64,000 bases of DNA from Coriolopsis trogii (GCA_020543525.1 JAHYIO010000004.1:1860001-1924000), one strand, 5' to 3'; shown: positions 23,847 to 39,452, counted from the first letter of the stretch. Numbers and translations: made by a program. Notes: generated by a model from the letters alone, not told the origin.

Positions 23847-26065
23847 TCAGACGAAGTGTACCCCTAGAATCCCGCGCGCACCGAAGGCTCTGGCAGATGT
23901 GCTAGCAGCAGCCGTTGTTTGAGAGCCTGTTGCAGATGGTACGCTCGTGCTTCTTCCATCAGAACAAGAGCCGAGTGCATCCCACGCATCGATCGCTGCG
24001 AGCGAACAAGGTGAGTTCTTTGACCTGGGTATTGCGAGACGACAGGAGAACCACACGTACTGCCCGGTTCGTTGCTCGTCACCCAGTACTTGGCGACGTA
24101 AAGCTCTCCACTGTGGGTGTCGACATATCAGCGATCGGGACTTATGATTCGGGTGAAAAAACGGACCCAAATGTAGCCAAGTCACAGGCAATGTACTTCC
24201 AAAGCGAACATGAGCACTCGACGAGCAGCGGGACACGGGGAGCGTACCTGTTTCGTTTTCCTCCACGCATGGACACTACTACAATCGAACTTCCCTGACG
24301 GGTCAGCCGACGGCAGGGCTGTACATCCACTCGCCGTTGACGAGGTTGCTGTGGCCGACGCCGAGCTGCGGACAGTCGTGAATCCCGAAGCAGAGAGATG
24401 GGTCTCTGTCGAAGCTCCGCTCTGCCCTTCAGTCAGGGAATCAGTCGTCGATAGCTCCGCCGATGTGATATGCGAGCCCGACGCCACGGTGTTTACGGAG
24501 GTTGAACCGAGAGTACTGAATCCCGCGCTCATGCTAGTAGTACTCGGGCTGCCGACAGAGCTTGAGGACGCCGACCTTGTACCTCCCGTCATACGGCTCT
24601 TGATCTGCTTGTCGAAGTCACCGCCACCTGTAGCATCTATCAAGTCGTATCGCAGTCAGGCCGCAATACAACATAAATCCGATGAGCAAGAGAATACTGG
24701 AAGACGCACTCTCACTAGCCCAACGTGCGTCCCACAGCATCACGCCGCCGAGTGAGGAGTAGTTACTCTTGGTTTCTTGCCACAGCTGCGCCAGTCTGTC
24801 GACAGGGACGTAACTTCCTGTATTTGCCGCATTTTCGGAAGCAGGCGCTCCAATGTACAGTTTGACGTCCTTGTTGGGTGAGTTCTGCGCCCACTCGTTC
24901 CTACCAGGATCGCATGCGGTCAGAGCAGATGATACGCATTGTATGGCCGTTGTGTACATACCATGTATCAAAGTTAAAAGCTGAAGAGTCTTGAAGACCG
25001 CAGTAATTATTGTCTGTGAAACATGAGCTCATGGGTCTCAACGTATAGATCCATCAAAGACTCACAGAACTGGATGTAGATAGCATCAAAGGGAGCGTTG
25101 TTGAGCACGCTAGAGACGCAAGAAAATGAGCAAATAGCGGCAGTCACGAACCCAGACGGATAGCTCACTCTGTCAGATGAAGATCAGGGAAGGGACATTG
25201 TGGCGCCGCAGTCATGTAATACTTCCTATTGTCCTTCTTAGAGTATTCTGCGATGCGGTTTACGAAGGGCGCCCAATGCTCTGTGGTCAGTGCCTCCAAG
25301 TCGAGGTCAATCCTGTCTCACCCGTCACGTCGTTAACACTACGAGGTATCATCATCAAGAACAAGATGTGATGTCCTCACCCGTCTAGTATGGCGTCAGC
25401 GAAGGGACGCGCAGAGCTGTTCCCACCAAGAAAAGTGTTGTACATGGCGTCGGCGAACGCTTCTGCGGTCTTCTGGTCGGTTAGGGCTACGTAGCCGTTC
25501 GCGCCACCTACGGAGATTGTCACGATCGTGCCTTTCTTTTGGCACATCTTGATGTCTCCAGCAAGAGAAGTACAGTCCGAGCAAACCTGACCAAGCGGTG
25601 CGAGTATCAGTCACTCTGACAGAGATAGTCCTCGGAAGCAAAGGTGCTGACCGCAGTGTCCAGCCTGGGCGTGCCTGTGCTGACGTCGAAGTTGTCGACG
25701 AAGCTGATTAGTACAGTGTCAATGTGGCCATCCTGTGATAATAGCAATGTGAGCCCCCATGATGTGCCCGTGAGGTTGTCAGGTACTCATCCACGTACTG
25801 TACAAATTTCGGCGAGGGTGGGAGAACTTCCTGTCGCCCCCCAGTAGCTGCATTTAGCATGTAAGGAAGGCTTAACATCAAGAGCCTTAATTTGTGAGGA
25901 CGTACACGGCGAGCTACATAGGCAGTTGAGAAACGTTAGTTCATATCATAGACTATGACACCGAAAGAGACATACGTTGTCAGCCCGTGACAAGTCGAAC
26001 GCTGTTACCTGTACGGCAAGGACAGAGAGCAAGGAAAGGAGTAGTGTGAGAGAATGGTAGACCAT
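23847..26065 (-). CDS. GH18 class III-type chitinase with chitin-binding tail
   Basis: Secreted endochitinase. Exon 1 (26065-25976) codes a signal peptide MVYHSLTLLLSLLSVLAVQ; exon 2 is only 8 nt (25906-25913) and is needed to restore LAVYWG with exon 3 (from 25847). Further exons read HIDTVLISFVDNF, then the catalytic string IDLDLE (from about 25310 downward), WAPFVNRIAEYSKK, KYYMTAAPQCPFPD, FDAIYIQFYNNYCG and GGVMLWDARWAS, all standard for fungal GH18 class III barrels. A Ser/Thr-rich linker (about 24.35-24.6 kb) leads to a C-terminal module with YVAKYWVTSNEPG and DAWDALGSC, which resembles a CBM5/12 chitin-binding domain. The splice joins just before this module (24.12-24.27 kb) are unresolved, so the exact protein length is uncertain. 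A TATAAA box lies 46 nt upstream of the ATG. Confidence 0.85.
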
Positions 26066-26110
26066 GATGTGCTCGTTAGATGCGATACTGAGCGTTGCCC
26101 GATCATGCGC

Positions 26111-26116
26111 TTTATA
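26111..26116 (-). promoter_or_regulatory. TATA box of the chitinase gene
   Basis: TATAAA on the minus strand, 46 nt before the chitinase start codon. Confidence 0.5.
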
Positions 26117-26567
26117 TTGCGACCGCCACCGGATGTTTGGATGCATTACAGCGCTTTCTGAGCCTTGGAGACGTCTGTATTGTTGAGGAACGATACTCTG
26201 CCAGAGTTGGCAACAACGAGAATGGCCGAACTCAGAGATGTTTATAACAAGATATGGAGAGCTCGACCAACAACGATAGCCGTTGTGCTTGCGAGTTGGT
26301 AAAGCAACGGTCGGAAGCAACTTACCTTGTCCAATGGTACCTTCTCGGTTGACTGCATATATGATGCACGCGCCACAATTCCTCGTACGTCGTGGATGCA
26401 CTGGGGCACCATCTCAACAGAAAAATGTACTGTAGTCTATGCACACTATTGAGAGTTTTCAATTAAGACCGTTCAACCTCGCATTATAACTAGAGCACGC
26501 ACCACTGCGAGGCACGACTCCCAGAGCAAAGGAATCTGTCTAATTGTTTCGTTCAACCGACATCCAG
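26117..26567. other. Promoter side of the chitinase gene, no further gene
   Basis: It lies between the chitinase TATA box and the stop codon of the Old Yellow Enzyme gene on the same strand. No frame of interest is present. Confidence 0.45.
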
Positions 26568-27995
<1,428 letters not shown>

Positions 27996-29305
27996 GACAG
28001 ACAGAGTTTGACGGATCGAACGTTTGACGTAGAAGAGGGAGAGTTGAAGGGACACGCCTGAGGGGACCACGGCCTTCTTGCACTTATGGTGACCGAAAAC
28101 GGTGATCCGTAAGCACATCAATCCGTCGCCTTAGTAAGTGACGATACGCCTGAAGTGTTCGTCGTGAGATTCCAAGCTTCCGTGAGACTCAAGGTAGCTT
28201 CGGGCGAGACGATAAGTCCTTTGAACGCTGCACCTGCTCGACCCTACCCAGCCTGGGAATGTCGCTAACACGCCTGGGGACCCGGAAGAGAAAGTGTGTG
28301 TAAAGCATCATCTCATAGCCTGTGCAACTCCCTCGGAGTAGGAATGGTCATCAGTTCGGTGACGGTTACCTCTCGTAAATAGGGCCCTTCAAACCAGTCT
28401 ATGCTCGAGCTTCTGGCCTTTGGGTCCTCTACGATGCCTGAATATACTGGGATCAGTGGGGAGAAGACCCAAGGAATCTCTCTCGCATTGACTCTAGTAT
28501 TCTCAGTCTATCACTCACCCCTGCCTGAAGGTGATAGAGGACGAAAGGGCGAGGTGTCTACATTCAAACATGGAAACTGAGGAGCTCATGCCATACGGCT
28601 TACCAGTATGAGCTGGCCTCCACTTAGCATCTTCCTCGGATTTGATATGATGAGATTCGCTTTTGTACAGCGCACCTCGCCGGAAACGGTTACATTGAAG
28701 ACGCACACTCATATCCCCAACTTCACCTTGCCCATACGTGACGCTGAACAGACGGATCTTCTGGTCCTTTGCCGGTGACGGTATCCAAGACTGCGTTCAA
28801 GCTCAAACGCTCAGGCTCACCACAGATGTGCTCCGTTATTCGTGTGGCCTTTGCTGCGACTCATGAGCAGGCCAAGTTTGAGGCAAGAAGGGCAGTTGGG
28901 CGCCGCTTGCGCTTGAGAAGCCACGAGCCGCCTTCCCTCGGATGCGGTGGTCGGGCAGTCGAGCGGCGAATACGCCGGAGGCACTGTATATGCGCTGTGC
29001 ATTGACCGACGAGGTGCGAGATGACATAGCTCGACTAGCATGGAGTACATGCGTGCATAGAGAGGGGCCAAGGAGAGGAAGGGAGGAGAGAGGGAGAGAG
29101 AGGGATGGAGACATCGAGAACGTCAAGCACGGCTCGGCAGACGCCGCATGTTTGATGAGTTGTAGTCGTGGGAAAGGCAAGGAAGAACGTCAAAAAGGTC
29201 GCGACGTTGTTCTCCGAGTCCTCAAGGTCTCCTGCCTTTCTCCCCCCGCTCCTCTTCGCTGCTACAAGCCTTCCAGGCGTCCCGCTCCTTGTTCCCCGCC
29301 TCATC
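27996..29305. other. Divergent intergenic region, no gene seen
   Basis: Promoters of the Old Yellow Enzyme gene (minus) and the Kre9-like gene (plus). GA-rich tract near 29060-29115 and a CT-rich leader before 29306. The open frames present overlap each other and show no family signature. Confidence 0.45.
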
Positions 29306-30169
29306 ATGCGTCTCTTCTCCCTCGCCGTCCTCGCTCTCCCCGTCGCCATCGCCAGTGAGTGAATTTGACTGCGGGGTAGCGCTCGGGTGTTCAACGCTTT
29401 CCCGTAGACGCGATCAGCATCGTTGGACCCAACGAGAACGCTTACTGGTAAGCAGCAGAGCCGGAATCTTACTTATGCACTGTCCCAACCGTCTCTCCAG
29501 GGTTCAGAATGCTACAAACACCATCAGCTGGAACTTCAACCAGAGCGACCCTGCTGCTGTTGATATCGTTGTCGTAAACGCCAACAACGCGACTCTGAAC
29601 GGCGTGTTCTCAATCGCGAGATTTGTGAATGTCACGACGCAGGTGTGTACTACTGCTCACATCCCACAACCCAACTCTATTTACTGAGCGCTGTATTTCC
29701 GCATTGGCAGACTTTCACTGTGTGAGTGAACCAGGCTTTACGCAGATGTCACAAAACACTGCTCCAAACTCAGCCAGGTTCTGACACAATTTTGCAGGAC
29801 CAACGTCACCCTCCGCCCCGGCGATGGTTACCAGGTTGAGTTCGTGAACAGCACGAACGCTACTCAGGTCTTTGCCGCCAGCCCCACATTCACTGTCAAA
29901 CCCCCCGGCAGTAGGTGTTTGTTCGACGTTACTGAATCGCAATGTTGACTCGTTGCTCAGCTTCCCCAGCTCCGACCGTCAGCGTGACCTTGTCGAGCTC
30001 TGCGGCCGCCGGCTCTGCCACTGCTCCCTCCTCCAGCGGTACCGGCACTGCGAGCGCCACTGGTGCCGCGGGTGGTTCCAACTCTGCTCTGTCCGTCACG
30101 AACGGGCAGGGCATCTACGGCATGCTTGCAGCCTGCGGCATAGCTTCGCTGTCTGCTCTCCTCCTCTAA
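29306..30169 (+). CDS. Kre9/Knh1-like GPI-anchored wall protein
   Basis: Small surface protein, 187 residues, from exons 29306-29354, 29408-29447, 29501-29642, 29711-29721, 29798-29910 and 29961-30169. A signal peptide (MRLFSLAVLALPVAIAS) precedes an Ig-like domain whose strands read IVGPNENAYW, NTISWNFNQSDPAAVDIVVV, NVTLRPGDGYQVEFVNSTN and FAASPTFTV. This matches the N-terminal domain of Kre9/Knh1-type proteins linked to beta-1,6-glucan assembly. Several N-glycosylation sequons are visible. A Ser/Thr/Ala-rich stalk and hydrophobic tail (GMLAACGIASLSALLL) indicate a GPI anchor. Exon 4 is only 11 nt. The role in glucan assembly is family-level; many basidiomycete members are uncharacterised. 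Confidence 0.85.
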
Positions 30170-30893
30170 ACCGAGCATTACCTAGTCCGAAGACCATTGG
30201 CCGCGTCTCGTTGCGACCCCTCCCGCCTATCCTCCCCCCTTGTGCAGCAAATCCCCCATCACCCACTTGATCCGGACTCTGAATACCTCGCTGCATCTAG
30301 CGGACTCTACTATCGTTAACCCGTCCTCTCGTTGTCTCGCTCGAAAACTTGGTTTGTTGTTTTCTGATCGCTGTGCCCTGTTTTCACTTGGTTGTTTTCG
30401 CCCGCGTTATATTCTCCATGCAGATGTAATGCACTTTCGTTATGTTGGACCGAATACCTGTCGTCGTGCTGTAGTGTTAGTCTGTTACCATAGTTCGCGC
30501 GCTTGCGATGTACTACACACTTGATGGATAATACGAGTCCTCCGTTCCCTTTCTTGTGGCTCGGTCTCCAATCCATTGGGAGGCTTGGCATGAAAATACA
30601 CTCATACACCCCACTCTCTCTCACATATCTGCAGTCATCTCCACAACTGTCAGGACGCTGCGCCGGACGACTGTCGAAGAGGCCCGGCAGAGAGAGAGAC
30701 CCGCCGTACCGGGCTCCTGAGGCGTGCGAGGTTCCCGCGAAACGGGCTTGGGAGCTCCCATACACCGTTACCCAACTTACCGCTCGCGTTTCCCCGCCCT
30801 ATTACAGGTACCACCCTAATACCCGACTCCCTGGCCCCGGGATAACACAGAGCGGGGAACGAGCACATACATGACCTTCCCTTTCTCATCGAC
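30170..30893. other. Intergenic region, no gene seen
   Basis: 3' flank of the Kre9-like gene and promoter of the F-box gene; no supported frame. Confidence 0.5.
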
Positions 30894-33302
30894 ATGCCCT
30901 CACGCAACGCCAACCTGCTGGCGGGCCCCTCCTCTCTCGCACCCGCACGCGCACAAGGACAGAGTCAGATGCAGGCCCAGGGGCAGCAAGACGAGCTGAC
31001 GCAGACGGTGTTTGGGGCGATCGAGTCACTTTCGCAGGCGAGGAAGGCGGGCTTTCTGCTCGAGACGTCTCTGGCATTGATTGACAGTGGGAGGTGAGTC
31101 GTGCTTTGAGTTCTGGATGGATGCTCTTGGTGTGTCCGAGTGCGCTGCTGCGGCCAAGTATGAGAGGGAGAGGTAGGGCTAGGAGACTCGACAGAGGGAG
31201 GTGCGGGGTACGAGAGGGGAAAGATACGGGGAGAAAACGGACTGCGATGCGCCCTCAACATCTCGCAGACGATTCCTAAGCCGAGTATGTGCTGACTCCG
31301 GTGCGATATATCGTACAGGTATGGCGAGGAGGTCGAGAACTACCTCGAGGTCTACCTGAGAACACCCGGTCTCGAGAAGAAGGACATCGCCAGAGCTCTG
31401 CTCGCCCGGGGGAACGCACGCAAAATGGCTGGAGAGAGGCTGCTGGCGAGGGCACAACAGGACTTCCAGGCGGTGGCGAAGCTGGATCCGTCTAACAGGG
31501 AGCTGCAGGGCTATCTACGGCGGAATAACATGGTGCGTGCCATCGTCTGAGGCTGCATATACGTGCTACCTCGAGGTCTGGTATGTGGCCTCTGCTTGTC
31601 GCGCGGACTGACCCGCCACGCAGATCCATTTCGTGGACGAGCCCGCCTCACAACGAGCACCTCCTGAGATATGGGAGCGCATCGCTCGTTTTATCCCCCG
31701 ATATCACCTTCGCGCGTGGCTCTTTGTGTCTGCCTTCCATAGAGATATCGCCGTCCGGCTGATCTTCCACACCATCGACTTGTACTTTGGCGAGGACCAG
31801 GACCTCAACAGGGGCCTAGACATCTTCGACCGAGTCAAGGCGGATCCGACATTCGCCAGGAGGATCCGCGCCCTGCGTCTGCATTGGGCATATGAAGAAA
31901 ACGACATGTTCGACCTTATGTGCCGTGAGTATCTCGAACACGACATGGACACGTCGCTCATGGGTTGGGCGTAGGAATGTTCAAATCAGCGCTTCCAGCA
32001 TTCTGTGCGCTGCGTGAGTTTGAGTGGATAGGCTACCCTGAGCTCCGCGCCGACATGGTGCAGGCTGTCCTCCAAGCACATCCATTCCTACACACCCTGG
32101 GACTCATCGGATGGCACTTTGATGCCGTAGGTGTAGTACGTCTGTCCTCCTTCGGAGATGCGCGCATACATTTAACCTAGAGCGTGTAGTCTGCCTTTAG
32201 CGGCCTCCGGAAGTTCATACTTCGAGCAGAGGACGATGACGGCTTTGCCGACATGGGCGAAGTCCGCACGGTCCTGGACCATAATCAAGAGACACTCCGA
32301 CACCTTACTCTAGGAGCATACCTCCAACGGAATCACTCCTGGGACCACGCGTTCCAGTCGGCCACCATCCGGAACCTGACCCACCTCGAGCTCGTCGACA
32401 CGCGCATCTCGCACGTTGTCCTGGCCCGTATCGCGCACGCGCACCGGCTGGAGAGCTTGACGCTGCACGGGACGTTCGAGGAGCCGTGCTCGGCGAGCGT
32501 CGTGTTTGGCAGCGACCACATCATCGACGGCGTGCACACATTCCTCCCGCATCTGGAAGAGTTTAGGTTCGTGATGGTGGGGCACGACGACGACCTCGGC
32601 CTGTTCCAGTCTGTGGCGCAGTTCCTCCGCCAGCGGCCTCGACTGCGGAGATTGGACCTGGGTAGCTGCCCTTGGGATCTCGTGCATGGGGTTCTCCCCG
32701 ACCTCCCGGGCTTGCGTGTGCTTAGGGTCCGGATTTCAAACATTAACGAGGGCTCGTTGAATGCGCTGCTGAAGAGCATTCCGAGGGAGATGCAGACGCT
32801 GCATCTGGAGTGCGCTGTCTCTGACAAGCCCATCGTGCGTTTTCCACAACCCTCACTGAGTACACTTCATGATAACTGATCTGTGTGATTGCAGCACCAA
32901 TACGCGTCGGCCTTCAAGATCTTCCCCGCGCTCAGCATGCTGCACCTGGACAGCAATCGCCGGCGGCCGCAGCCGAACCTGCTCTCGGACAAGGAGTACC
33001 AGGTGCAGACGGAGGAATGGGCGGCGAACGCGCGGAGCATCGCGCGCGCGCTGCCTAGCGTCGACTTTATCGGCTGGCACGGCGAGCACTACGTCGTCGT
33101 CCGGAGCAGCGAGCAGCAGGCGCGGCGGGGGAATAACGCCAGCGCCAATGCCAATGGGGAGAAAGTGGACTTGAAGGAGCTGCCGGCGCGCCGGAGACTG
33201 GACTGTGCGAAGGGCGTCGACTTTGGGAGCGAGGACGCGGCGTGGATGGAGAGGAAGGACTTGCCGATGGACTATGAGACGCCGGGGCTGCAGCAGTCGT
33301 GA
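30894..33302 (+). CDS. F-box protein with helical-repeat N-terminus
   Basis: Probable substrate adaptor of an SCF ubiquitin ligase. Exons 30894-31093, 31319-31532, 31624-31924, 31975-32132 (or 32126), 32190-32834 and 32895-33302 give about 641 residues. Residues 30-140 look like a TPR-type helical pair (AIESLSQARKAGFLLETSL ... ALLARGNARKMAGERLLARA ... VAKLDPSNRELQGYLRR). An F-box follows at about 146-190 (PPEIWERIARFIPRYHLRAW ... VSAFHRDIAVRLIF). The rest has leucine-rich repeat rhythm (LEFRFVMVG, RLRRLDLGSCPW, LPGLRVLRVR, MQTLHLECAV). This layout is common in large lineage-specific F-box families of mushrooms. The substrate is unknown. One donor site (32127 or 32133) is ambiguous by two codons. 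Confidence 0.82.
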
Positions 33303-33741
33303 GTCGTGCGCGCGTGGCCTGTGAGGGCCCTTCTGGTTTCGTGCTCTTTGCTTTGCTCTCGGCTGTCCGTCAGTGTCCGTACCTCGCCTTGGTGTATCCT
33401 TACATGCCCCTGTGGTGGCTTTCCCCCCGTGTGGCTTCGAGCTGCGATGGCGAACTCGTGCCGGGAAGGTGAGTCGGCGGCTTGCTGCAGCTGAGGCTCC
33501 TGTTTTTAGCAAGTGTGAGCCTTTTTCGCTGGCCCATGGCATGCTTGCCGTTACTCAGCGAAGGTACGTGAGTCAGCTCGATCCTCCCCTGGCTGCATAT
33601 ATATAGTAGACTGAGCTCACACACGGTCAGCACTCGAAACGCCCAGCGGAACGGAGTGCGGGCGTATGATATTCTGCAGTACTTGAGCGCGACAATCTCA
33701 CAGCTCTGCCCATATCTTTCCATTTTCCACGACTGCTGATT
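33303..33741. other. Short intergenic region with a promoter
   Basis: It contains TATATATA at 33598-33605, 137 nt upstream of the second Old Yellow Enzyme start. No gene otherwise. Confidence 0.45.
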
Positions 33742-35218
<1,477 letters not shown>

Positions 35219-35657
35219 AGGAGTATTCAAATTATGGGACAGTCAACAGCACACCTACCCTGACCACCGACGATCGTATGATCCAATTTACGTGTATGAG
35301 GTTTAGCAAGCAGAGTATTGCAGATCTTTGGCTTCCAAGTCCACCTCTATTCGAGAGTATGGCCGTGGCGCGTCTGATCACGTGACCGTGTTATTCTCGC
35401 GTGTTCGAGCGCTTTCCCGTGCTGTTTCCTGTTATGGAGTTGCTCTCGGACCTTCGACAACGTCCGCGACAAAGTCTGACACGACTTCCGGCCACGGGCC
35501 ACGACATCTCTCGCCATGACTCAGACGCGACGCGCGTCGGGCCAACGCGTCCCCTCTGTGCTTAGCAAGCTCTCCCTCACAGACGTATATAACCTCTATC
35601 CTGTCTTCCGACTTCGTTCACTTCTCATCTCTTAACCACATCTTGGACAATCTCGAC
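35219..35657. promoter_or_regulatory. Promoter region of the BAG-domain gene
   Basis: It contains the palindrome TCACGTGA at 35378-35385 and TATATAA at 35586-35592, 66 nt upstream of the ATG, then a CT-rich leader. No coding frame is supported. Confidence 0.45.
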
Positions 35658-38050
35658 ATGTTCCACTTCCCTACCCCTCCATTCCAGTCTTACCACAATC
35701 CTGGCCTATACTCTGAGGCCGACTATCTAGACTCAGTCGCCCGCCACGCCGCACACGATTACGCTGTTGCGCGAGCCCGGGTTGAGGCCATCGAACGTGC
35801 TCGTCCCCGCGTCCAGCAACCAGGCCCACCATGTTTCGGATACCACCACCGTCAGCCGCATACTCGTGTATCCCTTGATACCAACAACTCGTACGGTCGC
35901 CAGTCCGGTTACCCTCGCTTCGCTCCGTCCGCCCCTGTGGAGGAGGTAGCGTTCAGTGTCTGGCGTGAGGAGGAATATCTCCGCGCTGAGATAGTTCGCC
36001 AACGCGAAGCTCAGCGTGCTCGTGCGATTGCGGAAGCTGCGGCACGCCAGGAGGCTCAGCGCCGTCTGCAGGCCGAACGGCTTCGCCAGCAACAGCAGCG
36101 ACTCAGGCAGCAGCAGTTCCGGGAGCAACAGCTCAAGGAGCGCCAACTTCGCGAGCAACAAGCCTTCGTTGCTCTGCTTCTCTTGGGAGCAGCGTCTTCC
36201 GCGCCTCAGAGCGCGCCAAGTCAATACATGCATGCAGAGAAGGTGTGTATCAACGAAAGTCGCATGTGTGTGCAGAGTCTCTGACTGCTGTCCCGCAGGG
36301 TACCCCGCTTGACCATCATGTTCTTTCACCTGCACCGGCATCTCCCCTGAATCCATCAGTCAAAGTCGATCGCAAAGGGAAGGGTAAAGCAGTAGAAGTC
36401 CCTGCAGAGGGACATTCTACTACTTCTGCTGTCAAGACCGCTCCCGTACCGGTACCCACTCTGAAGGAGGAACTCGAGGCACGCATTCGAAATGAGGCCG
36501 ACCCTGAGATACAAGAATCTCTGGTCCTCCTGTACTCTGACCTCTTCGATGCGCGCAAGTCAAGTGTCGATGCCCAATCCGCGGCCGGCCCGTCTAACAC
36601 CCAGCACTCGCCTCAGCCTCCGACTCCTGATGAGCAGCCTCAGCCCTCACCTGAGTCGAACGCGTCGGCGGCGACGCCCATCCCCCCAACTGAGGGGGCT
36701 AACCTTCATCGTACCCCAGCACTCCCACCTGCGGTAGCCGAAAAGCTGCTCAAGTTCTACCATGCCCGCCGCGCCCGTAAGCTGTCTCTGGACCAGATCC
36801 AGGAGGTCGAAGAGGCTCTCCGCAAGCTCGAGGGCGCATTCGAGTTCCCCGAGCACCTGGACTTCGTCAACCCCCTTTCCTCTGCACCTACTCCAGCTTC
36901 GGGATCGGAGGACGAAGTCGGCCCTCTTGCGTACACCCCGAACAACACCCCCGTCCACGCGTACGAGCACGCGCTGAATGCGCTACTCACACGTCTAGAC
37001 GCCGTTGAGAGCGGAGGCGACCTTGAAGTTCGTGGTCGACGCAAGGAGGTCGTGAGGGAGGTCGAGCGTGCGCTGGAGGCGATGGAGCGCAGGGTGGAGG
37101 AGAGTCGCGAGAGGGAGCGCGAGAGGAGCCGGGAGAGGGCGAGGCGGGCCAGCGCTACGTCTGTGGACACCGCACAAGTTGAGACGGAAGCTCAAGGTCC
37201 CGAAGCTGTTGCAGGAGAGGAGGCGAAGGCCACTCATGTTTCCGAACCTGTCCATTACCCGGAGACGTCGACCGTGCCTTCAGTTGTCGTTGACTCGGTG
37301 CTCGACCCTGCCCTGGATCCTGCGACAGCAGTCGACACACCCGCCTCTGATCTTCCCGAAACCTTGCCCGGAGCCGCCCCATCCGAGTCACAGGACCATG
37401 CCGCCAGCCCGGCTGAGTCATTCCAAGTGCCTGTCGACGATACCCAGCCTGCGGACGAGACTGTAACGACTGTGGATGCTATTGCGGCAACGGAGACGGA
37501 CATCAGTACACCCCCACCAGTGCAACCTGACTCGCCTGTGGTCATCTCAGAGGACGAGTCGCCCACCTCCTCAAGTGACGTGACGGATGCATCGTCTCCC
37601 ACAACCTTGAGCACCGACGAGGACTCCACCTCCCCTCCCGAGACCAGCAGTGACGCTGATAGCGACCTCATCGAAGTTCCTGCATCGATAACTCCCACAT
37701 CCCCCACCAATAATGACATCCTGGCTCCAGAGGCCATCACACGCACTACATCCACCACCACCGATGCAACCTTCGTCACCGCCGAGGAGTCCGTACCGTC
37801 CTCCGCACAAACACAGACTCCTCCCCTTCCCGACGCGGAGCCGGAACCGATGACACGCGCTCCGTCTGGGGGCGGGGATCCGTTCCTCCTGACTTCGCAT
37901 CCACTCGCTGACCCAGAGTCGACGAAGAAGCCGTCGTCGACGCAGGGGGTAGAGGACGAGCTGGAGATCATCAGCTCGGAGGAGCTCGAGGCGGCGAAGA
38001 ACGATAGTGACTGGTCCGAGGTCGAGTCCGACGCGAGTGTGGGCGCGTGA
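35658..38050 (+). CDS. BAG-domain Hsp70 cochaperone
   Basis: Nucleotide-exchange cofactor of Hsp70, by its BAG domain. Two exons, 35658-36242 and 36299-38050, give 778 residues. Residues 100-185 are a long charged coiled coil very rich in Arg, Gln and Ala. A helical segment near 342 (LLKFYHARRARKLSLDQI) precedes the BAG domain at roughly 422-462 (NALLTRLDAVES, then RRKEVVREVERALEAMERRV), followed by an Arg/Glu-repeat helix. The last 270 residues are acidic, Ser/Thr/Pro rich and probably disordered, ending DWSEVESDASVGA. Such tails occur in fungal BAG proteins. A likely functional partner in the same window is the J-domain protein at 40.4-42.8 kb, although they are not co-transcribed. Localisation cannot be read from the sequence. 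Confidence 0.85.
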
Positions 38051-38277
38051 GTGCGAACGTCGGGTTTGACTGAGTGCATGGGTTCCATCGGTTGTTGCCT
38101 GTTGTACATGTATATGTATCTCTGAGGTATTGGATGTGCGTACATATATGTAATACGGACTTGTAGAGTACTCGTTGGCTGCATAATAGACCTCACTTGG
38201 AATTACGCTCTTATACGCTGAAGTGTCGCTACGAGCGATTGACTGCTTCAAAACGAAGACTCTCGTATGAAGCAGGA

Positions 38278-39026
38278 TCACGCAGAGATGCCCCCGTTCG
38301 TGACCCGATAGTCGCCCCCGGGACCTGAGACTGGCGGGACAGCGAGCACGTCCGCGCGACTCTGGTACGCAGTGTCGTTCGTCCTCCGCGACTTCTCGAG
38401 GAAGAGGAAGGAGATCACGACGGTGTCGCGAATCTCGACCGCACGCGCGGTAAGCACGAGCGATGCAGGGAGCTTTGAGCCGGATGCGTGATCCTTGCGC
38501 GAGCGCAAAAAGCGCGCGATGGGCTCCGCGTAGTTGTCGTCTTCCGCAAAGAGCTACACAGGGTGGGGGGAAGGTGAGCGGGGCTCTCTGAGTGATATGG
38601 GATGAACGGTGGACGTACCTCGAGCGAGCGGCCGGGTGCGTTCCCTCGCCACTTGTACTTCCTTCCGGAGTCATCTTTGAAGGTCACGTCGCTACACACA
38701 AGGAACTCTCCGTTAGCTATAGATGACTCTTCGCGGAGTTACATGATTCCTTACTCCTTGAAATAGAACGGGACGATACTCGTGTGCAGCCAGTCGCGCA
38801 ACGACATGGGCGCGCCCCCTCCGAGGGTGACCTTGTCCGGGAGGACGTCGCGCCATTCGAGTGACGCGAGCACGACGTCGTCGCTGTTCCGGACGTGTGT
38901 GATCGTTGCGGACTTGCCGTGCTCGGTGCGCACAGTATACATGGCCTTGCCATCTTCGTTCAGGACGCTCGTGTTCGACGGGTTATCCGGCGAGAGCGTG
39001 AGGGTGAGTGCGATGGAAGAGGACAT
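38278..39026 (-). CDS. DUF6593 domain protein
   Basis: Small basidiomycete-specific protein, 206 residues, from exons 39026-38755, 38691-38619 and 38553-38278. Characteristic strings are TLSPDNPSNTSVLNEDGKAM, TVRTEHGKSATITHVRN, VLASLEWRDVLPDKVTLGG and DVTFKDDSGRKYKWRGNAPG. The predicted fold is mostly beta strands, with no signal peptide or membrane segment. Members are numerous in mushrooms and their function is unknown. A second in-frame ATG 24 nt upstream (39050) is possible. Confidence 0.88.
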
Positions 39027-39452
39027 TTTGCTTGGTAGCAAATGCGGCAAAAGATGTATGTAGGTAAGCAGCCCCGAGAGGGTTGAGATAGGGGGTGTTC
39101 AGGATGGTGGTAGCGGTGTCCTAGCGGTGTCCCAGTCTGGGAGACCCTTATAAGCATCAGGGACCTCCTCCGCACGCATAGCGCGCACATTACCAGCAAT
39201 CCGCTCTGCTCGCTCGATACCGACCTCGTTCGGATGCTCCGGACAGGTTTGATGAAATGCTAGCTCACTGGCCCAGTGAAGTCATACAAGTTACAACTGG
39301 AAAGCGGCCTGTGTTACTGCGCAATACGCCACGATCGGTACATAGTCATGGGACGCGCGGGCACAGGGATCAGATCTTGCGTCTGTAGGCGATGCTTGCG
39401 CGCCCAGAGGGTGATGAATTTGACGGCACTCGCAACTCACAGAGAATCTATA
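39027..39452. other. Intergenic, no gene seen
   Basis: Promoter side of the DUF6593 gene and 3' flank of the DUF202 gene; no supported frame. Confidence 0.45.

Noticed and set aside
37255..38674. Long minus-strand frames of 313 and 367 codons
   Set aside because: Antisense to the BAG protein's acidic tail; codon bias of the true gene keeps the opposite strand open.
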